Shown one piece after another: positions 53,901 to 60,978 of a DNA stretch of 64,000 bases. The position numbers and the translations under genes are program-made. The DNA lies in NCBI RefSeq assembly GCF_902832885.1, contig NZ_CADFDK010000011.1:62001-126000 (forward strand), written 5' to 3'. The notes beneath the pieces are model-generated. The model worked only from the letters and a program-made list of their open reading frames with translations. It made no database searches and was not told where the DNA came from. The DNA is from Burkholderia seminalis DSM 23518 (GTDB taxonomy: Bacteria; Pseudomonadota; Gammaproteobacteria; Burkholderiales; Burkholderiaceae). Numbering within the stretch: the first letter of the stretch is position 1; the number at the start of each line of letters is the position of its first letter.

Positions 53901-55536
53901 CGAACTCGGCAATCGGCGGCGTACCGTTCGGCCGGACGGCCATGCGGTCGACTGGCTGATGTATGGGTCCGGGCATGTGCACGGGATGCTGCTCGATGGC
54001 GAGGAGCGTGTGCAGTTCGAGCGCGATGACTTGCATCGCGAGACGGTGCGTGTGCTGTCGAGCAAGGTCGGCCAGCGCACGCACTACGATCCGGCTGGAC
54101 GCGTGTTGCAGCAGACGATTCAGCGATCGACGTCGCCCGCGCCGCTTGCCGAGCGGCGGTATCGCTATGACGTGGTGGGGCAGTTGTCGCGAATCGAGGA
54201 CAGCCGCAAGGGCGGGACCGACTATCGATACGATCCGGTCGGACGGTTGATCGAGGCGATCAGTCCCATCGCGAAGGAACGGTTTGCGTTCGATCCGGCG
54301 AGCAACATCATCGATCCGGTGCGGACTGCGGACATGTCTGCGTCGCGTCCGAGTCCGGTGCGGCCGGAAAGCACGTTGCCGGTTGAGGTGCCAAAGGTGC
54401 TTGGTAACCTGCTGAAGGCGTATGCAGGCATGCACTTCGAGTACGACGCGCGCGGGAATCTGGTGCGCAAGCGCACGCCGGCGGGTGAGCAGGAATACGA
54501 GTGGGATGAATTCAATCGCTTGCTGTCCGCACGGGTTGCCGAGACGTCGCGGCAGAGTCAGGCGCGGTATTTCTATGACCCGTTCGGTCGGCGTATTGCG
54601 AAGGAGGTGAACGGCGAGCGGACGGTGTTCGGGTGGGATGGTGACACGCTGGCGTATGAGAGTGACGGCGAGCGCGGCACGCACTATCTGTACGAGCCGG
54701 GAACGTTCGTGCCGCTGGCGCAGTATGTTGCGGGGCCGGTTGAGGGGATCGTGACACCGGAGTGGGAGAGTACCGACCGCTATGTGCCAGAGGAAGATCC
54801 GCTGCAGAAGGTGCCGGAGCGTCGAGGCGATGCGGCGGTGTTCTATTACCACTGTGATCAGATCGGTACGCCGCAGTTGTTGACGGATGCTGATGGAGAC
54901 GTCGTGTGGGAGGCGTCATATAAGGCGTGGGGGGAAGCGCGGGAAGTGATCGCGCGGGTGTCGAAGGCGGCGGGGATCGTGGCGAGGAATCCGCTGCGGT
55001 TTCAGGGGCAGCAGGACGATGAAGAGACGGGGCTGCATTACAACCGGTATCGGTACTACGATCCAGAAGTAGGACGGTTCATTAGCAAAGATCCAATTGG
55101 ACTTGCGGGTGGGCTGAATGCTGTCCAGTACGCGCCTAACCCCATCGGTTGGGTTGATCCGTTGGGGCTCAGATGCGATAGTCCAGCAGAAAAACTTCGT
55201 CGGAAGCTTTCAGCGCTTGAAGGAGCACAGGCGACTGCTGATCGAACGCGTGCGCTGCCAGACGGACGTATCCGGTACTACGATAAAGAAGCGTTAGCCA
55301 GAACTGCCGGGCCGACGAGAGGACGATCACACGTCACCGAATGGAATCCTGCTACTGGTCAAGTCCGCAGTTGGGAAGAGACGTACGACCATTCTGGAGC
55401 AGTGAATCGCGTTCATCCTAAGATGAATGATGGCGAGGTTCTGGATTTACCACACTACCCGCCGACCAAGGCAGATATAGATCAAGGGAAGGCGACGCCG
55501 GGCGGCAGAGCAATTAATTGTCCATGTAGGTGCTGA
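50926..55536 (+). CDS. Rhs polymorphic toxin, probable T6SS effector
   Basis: This 1536-residue protein starts with a variable N-terminal region (residues 1-350) that has two hydrophobic stretches around residues 45-110. Then come CKACGLG and the Rhs beta-cage with many YD repeats, and the core boundary [10 protein letters not shown] (Asp1389) to DPLGL (residues 1411-1415). After that is a variable tip of about 121 residues, the predicted toxin, ending NCPCRC. I do not recognise the toxin family; its pattern VTEWNPATGQVRSWEE...NRVHPKM...HYPP looks conserved. GC content drops from about 55050 onward, so the tip was probably exchanged. The stop overlaps the next start by one base. Confidence 0.92.
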   Translation: MAQQLPPGAEKEQAVTWLSDVSPKDVAAVGNRFDAWLRKISGNHITFEDVKTFAGAVPIIGNIMAMVDALGDIAEIIEKRGGQVLDYMSLAINLLGIIPVPPTLAPFRMSARPLLALVRHELLMTRNNLGAAIISVLVTHINATCATEIEDFLNKLKAGLVELLNGCASTCQELMLALATGMDKALHGQLFDANANLKRQQELAKKMADERPWYSPSRVGDGIQFAYEGTKALGKKVVNKTAGTVAKLAPDAWLEPFRGTVTFLRTEAPKIAASIRSLAGSEEGKMMWLVLQLIEAVGRVKARAKLHEQSTDVKANGKSQAKKTREQEGLEKVDGQAPVEGAGRSTCKACGLGASEASIDFAFGDETFSHVDFDLPGAMPLVWERTYRSRLSAYDNGELGARWITPYTTRIDIKNGQWIYRDAEGRSIEYPALAAGAVHDDLSENLTLSRLDDTWVTIAYGHAVLHVYERRGDVFRLAMQKDRAGNTITLDYDALDRLARLIDSSGNVLAFEHDRHGRIVQIEHVLKDGVRRTLASYEYDADGDLVRAVDRHGNARTYQYRRHLVTRYTDRTGRGMTLEWDGADAEDNTNAKCIREYADDGSLDLRLAWNPNIRLTYVTDALGQMTRYYFNIHGYVYRIVYPDGNQEWFRRDAHHNLVLHIRQDGSIERREYDARGNLVQHERADGSVVEMAYDEKDQMIRLVDPNGHVWQRKYDDAGNLVEEIDPLEHSTKYEYNDKGLPTQIIDAKGGSKTLEYNDAGQVTSYTDCSGKKTEWRYDDIGRVIETKDAAGGVVAYRYGPNGQPTEVRSPAGVEQIQYDAEGRLLRHTDQLNRSTRYGYDAVGRIASRADALGQTVAYRYDRLGRLTALTDANFATYQFHYDPAGRLIEEIGFDGKSTRYQYDSESGSLVAIDEAGCVTSIDVDVNGRLLKRVAGESEERFAYDRSGKLIDAVNRYGRVQFFFDPVGNLVREHHAYDLFGERRSYVWHHEYDELGNRRRTVRPDGHAVDWLMYGSGHVHGMLLDGEERVQFERDDLHRETVRVLSSKVGQRTHYDPAGRVLQQTIQRSTSPAPLAERRYRYDVVGQLSRIEDSRKGGTDYRYDPVGRLIEAISPIAKERFAFDPASNIIDPVRTADMSASRPSPVRPESTLPVEVPKVLGNLLKAYAGMHFEYDARGNLVRKRTPAGEQEYEWDEFNRLLSARVAETSRQSQARYFYDPFGRRIAKEVNGERTVFGWDGDTLAYESDGERGTHYLYEPGTFVPLAQYVAGPVEGIVTPEWESTDRYVPEEDPLQKVPERRGDAAVFYYHCDQIGTPQLLTDADGDVVWEASYKAWGEAREVIARVSKAAGIVARNPLRFQGQQDDEETGLHYNRYRYYDPEVGRFISKDPIGLAGGLNAVQYAPNPIGWVDPLGLRCDSPAEKLRRKLSALEGAQATADRTRALPDGRIRYYDKEALARTAGPTRGRSHVTEWNPATGQVRSWEETYDHSGAVNRVHPKMNDGEVLDLPHYPPTKADIDQGKATPGGRAINCPCRC

Positions 55537-55790
55537 TGATGAATCAACGCGATGAAAAACTGAACTTGGTCACGGAAATAATGGAGTTCATCGAAACACA
55601 ACCCTATGCCCCGGAAACATGTGCTCGATATGTTTATCTCAAGTCGCTTGATGCTAGGGCATATCGCTATGGTGATAAGAGGCTCGACACGCTGCTCGAC
55701 ACGATTGGTGGGATGAGTGCTGGAGAGGAGTTCGTCTATTCAAAGACTGAGCTTCTAGAAATGTTGAAGGCGTACTTGTCAGAAGCGTAG
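55536..55790 (+). CDS. Candidate immunity protein for the Rhs toxin
   Basis: An 84-residue acidic protein starts at ATG 55536, whose A is the last base of the Rhs stop (TGATG). A GTG at 55530 and an ATG at 55539 are alternatives. It has lower GC than the Rhs body, matching the toxin tip. The family is not recognised. Position and coupling are the only grounds for calling it the cognate immunity protein. Confidence 0.7.
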   Translation: MMNQRDEKLNLVTEIMEFIETQPYAPETCARYVYLKSLDARAYRYGDKRLDTLLDTIGGMSAGEEFVYSKTELLEMLKAYLSEA

Positions 55791-55796
55791 TAACGA

Positions 55797-55816
55797 AAGG
55801 CCGCTCGAGCGGCTCC
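55797..55816 (+). terminator. Degraded hairpin after the first immunity gene
   Basis: The palindrome GCCGCTCGAGCGGC, flanked by AAG and TCCTGG, follows the immunity stop by a few bases. It looks like a decayed relative of the AAGGGCCGC-loop-GCGGCCCTT hairpins at 56998 and 58724. Confidence 0.5.
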
Positions 55817-55851
55817 TGGTATATATGTGATTGTCGAGGTCGGGGGAGATG

Positions 55852-55959
55852 GAAATCAGGTACGACGGGATCGACCATTTGATCGAGCAAACGGGGGGCG
55901 ACGGCAAGATGGTGCGCTATGAATACGACGAGGTGGGTTTACGGATCGCGTCACCTTGA
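55852..55959 (+). pseudogene. Orphan Rhs YD-repeat fragment
   Basis: Thirty-five codons read as Rhs core (RYDGIDHLIEQTGG, VRYEYDEVGLRIAS) and end in TGA. No start codon or flanking core is present. It is a leftover of an earlier Rhs gene, upstream of cassette A. The 136 bases to the next fragment also hint at Rhs sequence (CDYDAGG) in a broken frame. Confidence 0.7.
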
Positions 55960-56095
55960 GGAAATTACTCAACACCCCGCAGCCAAAGGCGCACCGGCAC
56001 CTAGCGAGTGGCGCAATGCGACTACGACGCGGGTGGTGTTCTGCTCCCAAGCAATGTGCTTCTCGATTGGGAGAGTGAAGGAGCGCGACTTATAG

Positions 56096-56587
56096 ACGGG
56101 GCTCGCCTATAACCGACACAGATACTACGATCCGAGTTCGGGGCGCTTCGTGTCCAAGGACCCGATCGGTCTCGCTGGCGGCAACAACCTCTATCAATAC
56201 GCGCCCAATCCGACTGGCTGGATCGACCCGCTGGGGCCGGCTCGATGCCCTTGTGATCCGTGCTCGAAGTATGATGTTGGTACGTACGACGATCTCAAGA
56301 AGCGTTCAGCTTCTGGCGACGGCCTCGATATTCACCACGCGATGCAAAAACACCCAGCCGCCCAGGTTGTTGCTGGCTACGATCCAAAGACTGGCCCGGC
56401 CATAGCTGTTCCTGCTGGTGAACATGAATAAATTCCGACACGTAAGGGCGCGTATACGGAAACGGCGAGAGATTTGCTAGCTAGCGACATCAGAGATCTG
56501 AGACAACACACTGGCGCTTCTAACAAGTGCTTGCAACGGCTCATTGCGCTCAACAAGGAAATGTACCCAAAGGCTTTTAAGAAATAG
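56096..56587 (+). pseudogene. Orphan Rhs C-terminal cassette A: core tail plus toxin broken by one nonsense codon
   Basis: The frame begins in Rhs core ([40 protein letters not shown]) and continues into a toxin tip with [21 protein letters not shown] at 56429-56431 interrupts it, but the same frame reads on without gaps for 51 more codons (IPTRKGAYTETARDLLASD ... MYPKAFKK) to a TAG at 56585. The DIHHxMQKHP...ARDLLA pattern is one I recall from Rhs-linked nuclease-like tips; the exact family is uncertain. A single base change would restore the toxin. Confidence 0.8.
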
Positions 56588-56612
56588 TATTCACGTAAAA
56601 AGGACTTCAGTC

Positions 56613-56966
56613 ACGAATACAGAGGAATTCGTTGCTGCGATCCGGACGCATGTACAGGAGCAGGCGACAAGTGATCTTGTGAGAACTTTTACTGCCCCTC
56701 CGGGGCGGCGGCCTCGTGATCTGCTGATCAAGGTTTCGGAGTAGCGGGCTCGTTTACCGAGCGATGAACAACGGCTACTCGACGAAGCGATAGCAGAATC
56801 GGTTCGCGTTGCATTATTTGGTCTCTTTGCTGTAATCGACGGGTCGAGGGTCGTTGACGAAAATGTGGATCGGTTCATTATTACTGCTGTAGGCCACGAC
56901 GGAGTTCGAACAGAGCTTAATGAAGATACCGCAGTCGACCTTCACAGTGAGTTTGCGCCTGATTGA
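56613..56966 (+). pseudogene. Decayed immunity gene of cassette A
   Basis: A frame starting near 56613 (TNTEEFVAAIRTHVQEQ) has an in-frame TAG at 56742-56744 and then reads on for 73 codons (RARLPSDEQRLLDEAIAES ... DLHSEFAPD) to TGA 56964-56966. An AAAAGGA site at about 56597 lies at the right distance from the place where the start would be, but no ATG, GTG or TTG is there, so the start also seems lost. It follows the broken toxin directly, as an immunity gene would. Family not recognised. Confidence 0.65.
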
Positions 56967-56997
56967 CGAGAGCCTTCGAAGGGAGCAGTAAAAGAAC

Positions 56998-57025
56998 AAG
57001 GGCCGCGTAAGCGGCCCTTGTTGTT
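56998..57025 (+). terminator. Cassette-end terminator, copy 1
   Basis: AAGGGCCGC (56998-57006), loop GTAA and GCGGCCCTT (57011-57019) are followed by GTTGTTT. It has the same stem as the hairpin at 58724. Confidence 0.8.
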
Positions 57026-57037
57026 TCTGGTCGCTGA

Positions 57038-57403
57038 TGTCCGGAAATAGACCAACGCGCGGTTACTCGTTTCTCCCCTGATAATGCGAGTTCACGCGCT
57101 GCGGCTCGAGCCTTTGGATGTGCTAGCGATGACGCAGGGCACCCGATTGCGCGCAACCTTGGCGGTCTTGGTGGCGTTAAGGAAGTCTTTCCTCAGGATC
57201 CTAGTACGAATCGAGGGGCGTTCAACCGCTTTGAAAGCCAGATTGCGGACCACGTGGCTAGTGGCGACAATGTAATCGTTCGAGTTGTACCACAGTATGG
57301 ATCTGGCTCAACCAGACCTGATTCAATTCTCTATCAAGCTAGGATAAATGGTGTTACGCACTCGCGGACGTTTGCGAATCCTTGTCCATGCAAATGCCCA
57401 TGA
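57038..57403 (+). pseudogene. Orphan cassette B: nuclease toxin tip without Rhs core
   Basis: An uninterrupted frame of 121 codons with no start reads as the end of a DNA/RNA non-specific endonuclease-like toxin: DDAGHPIARNLGG, then VFPQDPSTNRGAFNRFE, then VIVRVVPQYGSGSTRPD, ending FANPCPCKCP. The D-GH active-site region of the Endonuclease_NS_2 type is intact. Unlike the other cassettes, the Rhs core part is missing. The TGA overlaps an ATG at 57400, a remnant of toxin-immunity coupling. Confidence 0.75.
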
Positions 57404-57414
57404 CTGGAGATGAA

Positions 57415-57843
57415 ATGACGCCCACTGAACGATTGACGACCTTTATAGCGGATATGCTGCGTTGGGAGATAGCGCTTGAGGCGAAGCGACGAGCCCTGAG
57501 AGGCAACCAGGACTCATCGGTGCGTGAGCAAATGTTGACCGATGCTAGAGAAGCGCTAAACCAGATTTTTATGGAGCATCTCAGTGCCGAGGCGCTTGCT
57601 ACGAAGGCGCAAAGTCGCCTCGACTTGTTGCCTTCTGGTCGTCCGCCAGAGTTTGAGCAGCAAGTGCTGGATGATACAGAGAGCAAAGTCGGTAAGACGA
57701 TCTACATCGAGACGTTCAATGAAAGAGGACTCGCTCAGCGTCTCCGTTACGCGCTCGTAATGGAGCACGGTGAGCCGAAAATTGACGCCGTCTACGATTG
57801 GCGTCGGAGTACGGGTAAATGGGACAAGCAGGATTCCATCTAG
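57415..57843 (+). CDS. Orphan immunity protein of cassette B (NTF2-fold-like)
   Basis: The 142-residue protein starts at ATG 57415 with GGAGA four bases upstream; in-frame ATGs at 57394 and 57400 overlap the toxin end. The C-terminal half (ERGLAQRLRYALVMEHGEPK, IDAVYDWRR) resembles NTF2-fold immunity proteins, which often protect against endonuclease tips. The frame is intact, so it may still give protection although its toxin is silent. Confidence 0.75.
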   Translation: MTPTERLTTFIADMLRWEIALEAKRRALRGNQDSSVREQMLTDAREALNQIFMEHLSAEALATKAQSRLDLLPSGRPPEFEQQVLDDTESKVGKTIYIETFNERGLAQRLRYALVMEHGEPKIDAVYDWRRSTGKWDKQDSI

Positions 57844-57948
57844 AGTGAGTCACCGCGCCACATGGTGCGGGTGAAGCAAGGGCGGTTATCAGCAAAGCGG
57901 CTCGCAATGTAGGAATCAGGAATCCACTGCGCTTCGCGGACCAATTGA

Positions 57949-58446
57949 GATGCTGAAACGGGGTCGCTCCAGCTGCACTATAACCGGCATCGGTACTACG
58001 ACCCGAGCAGCGGCCGCTTCATCTCGAAAGACCCGATCGACCTCGACGGTGGCTTCAACGTCTATCAATATGCGCCCAACCCGACCGGCTGGATCGATCC
58101 GTTAGGGCTTTCGAAGCAATGTCCTAAATGCTTGCCTAGCTGCAACGATTACGCGTCTCAGGGGCCGAAAGATTCAACTGAGATGGCCCCAAAGCATATC
58201 AACCAAAATTCGGTAACGTTCTCTACGCCCACAACACAAGGCCACATTGATCTGCAAGGGGCATCGCATTTCGATAAGGCCACGGGAACAGATATTCCGA
58301 CACCTCATGTTCAGACTCGTACAATTAACGTTGGGCCAAACGGCCAAGTGACGACGTCGAAAAAGACAGAGGTTACAAGGGCTGCGACTAAACAAGACGT
58401 TCGTGTTGCAAGGGAACTGGCGAGACGAAAGGGGCTGTGCAAATGA
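57949..58446 (+). pseudogene. Orphan Rhs C-terminal cassette C: core tail plus Ntox24-like toxin
   Basis: An open frame of 165 codons reads Rhs core ([39 protein letters not shown]) and continues into a tip with [25 protein letters not shown] and [18 protein letters not shown]. The GxxHFD...PTPHV pattern resembles the polymorphic toxin type 24 group; this is a recollection, not a search. Core sequence (RNPLRFADQ) continues upstream at about 57914 in another frame, so the join is frameshifted. There is no start codon of its own. The tip is intact. Confidence 0.78.
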
Positions 58447-58718
58447 GTGATCTGATTGATGCTTTGCAAAACTGGTATACCTCCCAATGCGACGATGTTT
58501 GGGAGCACTCTTATGGCGTCGAGATTACCAATATTGACAACCCGGGCTGGAGGGTCAAGGTAAGCGGTGCGTCAGGGAGGAAGCCTGTCGATATGAATGT
58601 AGAGCGCGATGAAGAAAATTGGATCACGGTGAAGGCAACCGAAACGGAATTCGTCGGGTACGGTGGTCCTGGTAATCTGAATGAACTACTGGCGCTCGTT
58701 GTCGATTGGTTGCGATAA
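58443..58718 (+). CDS. Orphan immunity protein of cassette C (Imm53 family)
   Basis: The 91-residue protein has the Imm53 pattern: [19 protein letters not shown], then [13 protein letters not shown]. It overlaps the toxin stop by four bases (ATGA), which supports toxin-immunity pairing. The frame is intact. It is followed by the second cassette-end terminator. Confidence 0.85.
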   Translation: MSDLIDALQNWYTSQCDDVWEHSYGVEITNIDNPGWRVKVSGASGRKPVDMNVERDEENWITVKATETEFVGYGGPGNLNELLALVVDWLR

Positions 58719-58723
58719 GTACG

Positions 58724-58750
58724 AAGGGCCGCGAGAGCGGCCCTTGTTGG
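58724..58750 (+). terminator. Cassette-end terminator, copy 2
   Basis: AAGGGCCGC (58724-58732), loop GAGA and GCGGCCCTT (58737-58745) are followed by GTTGG. The stem is identical to copy 1 at 56998. Confidence 0.8.
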
Positions 58751-58773
58751 TGCGATGAGTTGAAGCTCGCCGT

Positions 58774-58890
58774 TCAGGTGGCGGTAATGGTGAGCTTGCC
58801 GTGTTGGACGTGAACGTGGAGCTTCTGTCCGGCGTGGAAACCTGCGTCGTGTGTCAGCCAGCGGCCTGAGATCTTGATAAGGGATTGCGG
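58774..58890 (-). pseudogene. SymE-family toxin remnant (antisense)
   Basis: On the minus strand 38 codons ending at TGA 58774-58776 read IKISGRWLTHDAGFHAGQKL and then VHVQHGKLTITAT. This is the conserved core of SymE-like proteins (SGxWLxxAGFxxGQ). The N-terminal part and start are missing where the Rhs fragment of cassette D begins. SymE-like genes are often found next to Rhs loci in Burkholderia. Confidence 0.7.
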
Positions 58891-58895
58891 CCGAT

Positions 58896-59289
58896 GTGCG
58901 GGGCTTCGCGTCCAAGGAGCGTGAGACGGGGCTTTATTACAACCGGTATCGGTACTGCGATCCGAGTGGTGGGCGCTTCGTGTCGAAAGATCCGATTGGG
59001 TTAGCTGGCGGGGTCAACGTCTATCAATATGCGACGAACCCGGTACAGTGGATTGACCCGCTAGGGCTCACGAAATGCCCTTGCGCCGACGACTGCGAGA
59101 AGATTCGCGCCGACGAAGGTGTCGTGACCGGAAGGCACGGTCACCTGAGAAGGATTGGCGGGCAACAAGACTCACATCATATTTACCAAGATGCCGCCGT
59201 GAATGGTCTGCCAAACTGGGCATTACGGCTGATACGCTGACTCGTGTGCCAAGGAATGGAAATGGTTCAACCAGGAGATGTTAGTGTGA
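58896..59289 (+). pseudogene. Orphan Rhs C-terminal cassette D: core tail plus truncated HNH-like toxin
   Basis: The frame reads core ([41 protein letters not shown]) and a tip with [27 protein letters not shown], then stops at 59238-59240. [10 protein letters not shown] is like the histidine motif of HNH-type Rhs tips, but the remainder seems deleted or shifted. A second frame just downstream (AKEWKWFNQEMLV) ends at TGA 59287-59289 overlapping the GTG of the next gene, which looks like the true toxin end in another frame. Confidence 0.65.
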
Positions 59290-59672
59290 GCAAATGGATT
59301 ACAGATGATATGATTTTGGAGATATCCAAGATATGTGAATGTTTTTCGAAAAATATTTTCGAAAAATTGGTTTCGAATGGAAACTTTGACGCCAAAGAGT
59401 CGGAGGGGATTAAGAGGAATATTTTGGAATATCTGTGCGGGGATGTTCTGGATGAGAATGCGCTAAAAAGAATTGGAGTCCCTGATCGAGGCTACATCGT
59501 TAGTCACGTGAAGTTGTATGAAATTGATCTGGGGGCGCCATCGGGGTCCAGTAAGAGGATGCAACTCGATCTAATAATAGATGGCGTTGAAAGTGACCTT
59601 ACTCTTGTTGCGCATGCATATAAAATGGCTGAAGGGGATAGGATTTTGATTTACGATGCTCTGACTTTGTAG
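59286..59672 (+). CDS. Orphan immunity-like protein of cassette D
   Basis: The 128-residue protein starts at GTG 59286, with AGGAG about 8 bases upstream. It is acidic, of low GC (clearly AT-rich against its surroundings) and intact. No family is recognised. Position after a toxin tip and the GTGA overlap suggest an immunity role. Confidence 0.65.
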   Translation: MSKWITDDMILEISKICECFSKNIFEKLVSNGNFDAKESEGIKRNILEYLCGDVLDENALKRIGVPDRGYIVSHVKLYEIDLGAPSGSSKRMQLDLIIDGVESDLTLVAHAYKMAEGDRILIYDALTL

Positions 59673-60221
59673 GGTCGGTTTGCTGCGGAATGAGAGTGGA
59701 GGTTTTGCGTTTCCGGGTTATTTTTTTCGATGGGGCGTGCAGTCGCTCAGTTGAGGCGAGGTGATGTTGATACGTATCGATTGGCGTGAATTGTATGTTG
59801 ATGAGTAAAAATTTTCGATATTGATGCAAGGTGGGTCACCTTCGCTTCTTTTTTTGGATTGGTTCGGGAAGGGGGCAGATGATTGCGTACGATTTCGATT
59901 CGGACCTGACCGCCATATTATGTCTATTTGGCTAGGGAGTCTGATGAAGAAGATGGTGACTTCGTAGGTGTGGCGATCACGGAAGTCGTAGTATCTTGCC
60001 CAAAGTTCAATCGGCAAAAAGTATAGATGCGGGATGCAGGTTTCAAGTGGTGTTTAGGAGGAACGCGCGGACCGACAGCAACCACCGAGTCCACTGCGCG
60101 CATACGGAATTGGCATAATCACGGCTCGCTGATACGAGCGCCGTGACGCAGGCACTTTCGTGCACCTGCCACATCGCTGCTCCTGCGCATTGACTCCAGT
60201 CCCGTTACCACTGCAATACCC
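59673..60221 (+). other. Low-GC gap with one coding remnant
   Basis: This 549-base stretch is AT-rich for its first 360 bases. From about 59913 to 60026 a short open stretch on the plus strand reads YLARESDEEDGDFVGVAI and ends at TAG; it resembles the tail of an immunity-type protein, but the frame is closed just upstream. I see no intact gene. The last 160 bases return to high GC. Confidence 0.4.
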
Positions 60222-60539
60222 ATGTCGACCACCACCACGACCGAAGTGTCGTTGCAACACATTCTCGAACATCCCGGCGACTTCTCCGGTTGGCTCTGCC
60301 TGCCGCCGACGCCGTGGACGCTCGATACAGAGGGCGCATTCACCGAAGACGCCGACGACCCCGAGACCAATACGCCACCGGCCGTCGCACAGCAGCCCGG
60401 CTGGCGCGTCACGCTGAACAGCGCGACGATCGAAGACATCGTGATCAACGCGCACGATCAGGTCGACGAACCGAGCGTCGCCCAATTGCTCGACGCGTTC
60501 CTTTTCTACGTCGAGAACGACGCATTTATCCTGTTCTGA
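60222..60539 (+). CDS. DUF7716-like protein, probable immunity-island gene
   Basis: The 105-residue protein is acidic, with the pattern GWLCLPPTPWTLDTEGAF and QLLDAFLFYVENDAFI that I associate with DUF7716 proteins found in toxin-immunity loci. It is intact and overlaps the next reading frame by one base (TGATG). No toxin lies next to it. Confidence 0.65.
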   Translation: MSTTTTTEVSLQHILEHPGDFSGWLCLPPTPWTLDTEGAFTEDADDPETNTPPAVAQQPGWRVTLNSATIEDIVINAHDQVDEPSVAQLLDAFLFYVENDAFILF

Positions 60540-60956
60540 TGACACGCCGGCGAATGCGAACGACGACAGTGATCGAGCAAACAACCGTCGGTAACCGTTC
60601 GCACGTGACGGAAGTGACGCGCGACGACCCCGCGCAAGCGATCGCGGCCGTCGAACGACTGAACGGTCGCGATCGCTCGACCATCGCCTTCGACGCGAGC
60701 GATGCGACGGTGATGACGATCGGCGGTGGCCATGACGGCAGATATGTCGTCTTCATCGCACCGGATCGACGCCGCATTGCTGAACCTGACGGCACCCGAA
60801 GCACCTGCAGACGAAATGATCGAACTCGTGGCGGGCGGCCAGCGAGGTAGCTATTCGGCGCGACAGTGCGTCGATCGTGCAACGGCGACGCAGGCGGCAG
60901 CCTATTTCGTATCGACCGGCGGCGCCGATCCGCGGTTATGCTGGCAACCCGGCTGA
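60539..60956 (+). pseudogene. Imm1-family immunity gene broken by a frameshift
   Basis: The first part from ATG 60539 reads VIEQTTVGNRSHVTEVTRDD and MTIGGGHDGRYVVFIAPD. At about 60760 the likeness passes to the next frame, which reads DAALLNLTAPEAPADEMIEL, VAGGQRGSYSARQCVD and DPRLCWQPG to a TGA at 60954-60956. Together these make one Imm1-like protein, so a one-base indel has broken it. Sequencing error is possible. Confidence 0.72.
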
Positions 60957-60978
60957 TTCGCCGCGGGACAGGAAGGAA

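Noticed and set aside
52380-54620. Possible CRISPR-like or tandem repeats in the Rhs gene
   Set aside because: The periodicity comes from the protein YD repeats; the DNA units are diverged and have no constant spacing.
52120-54852. 910-codon minus-strand ORF inside rhs
   Set aside because: Periodic shadow of the YD repeats.
60054-60584. Minus-strand ORF opposite the DUF7716-like gene
   Set aside because: The plus-strand frame has a family-like pattern and coupled downstream gene; the minus-strand product does not.
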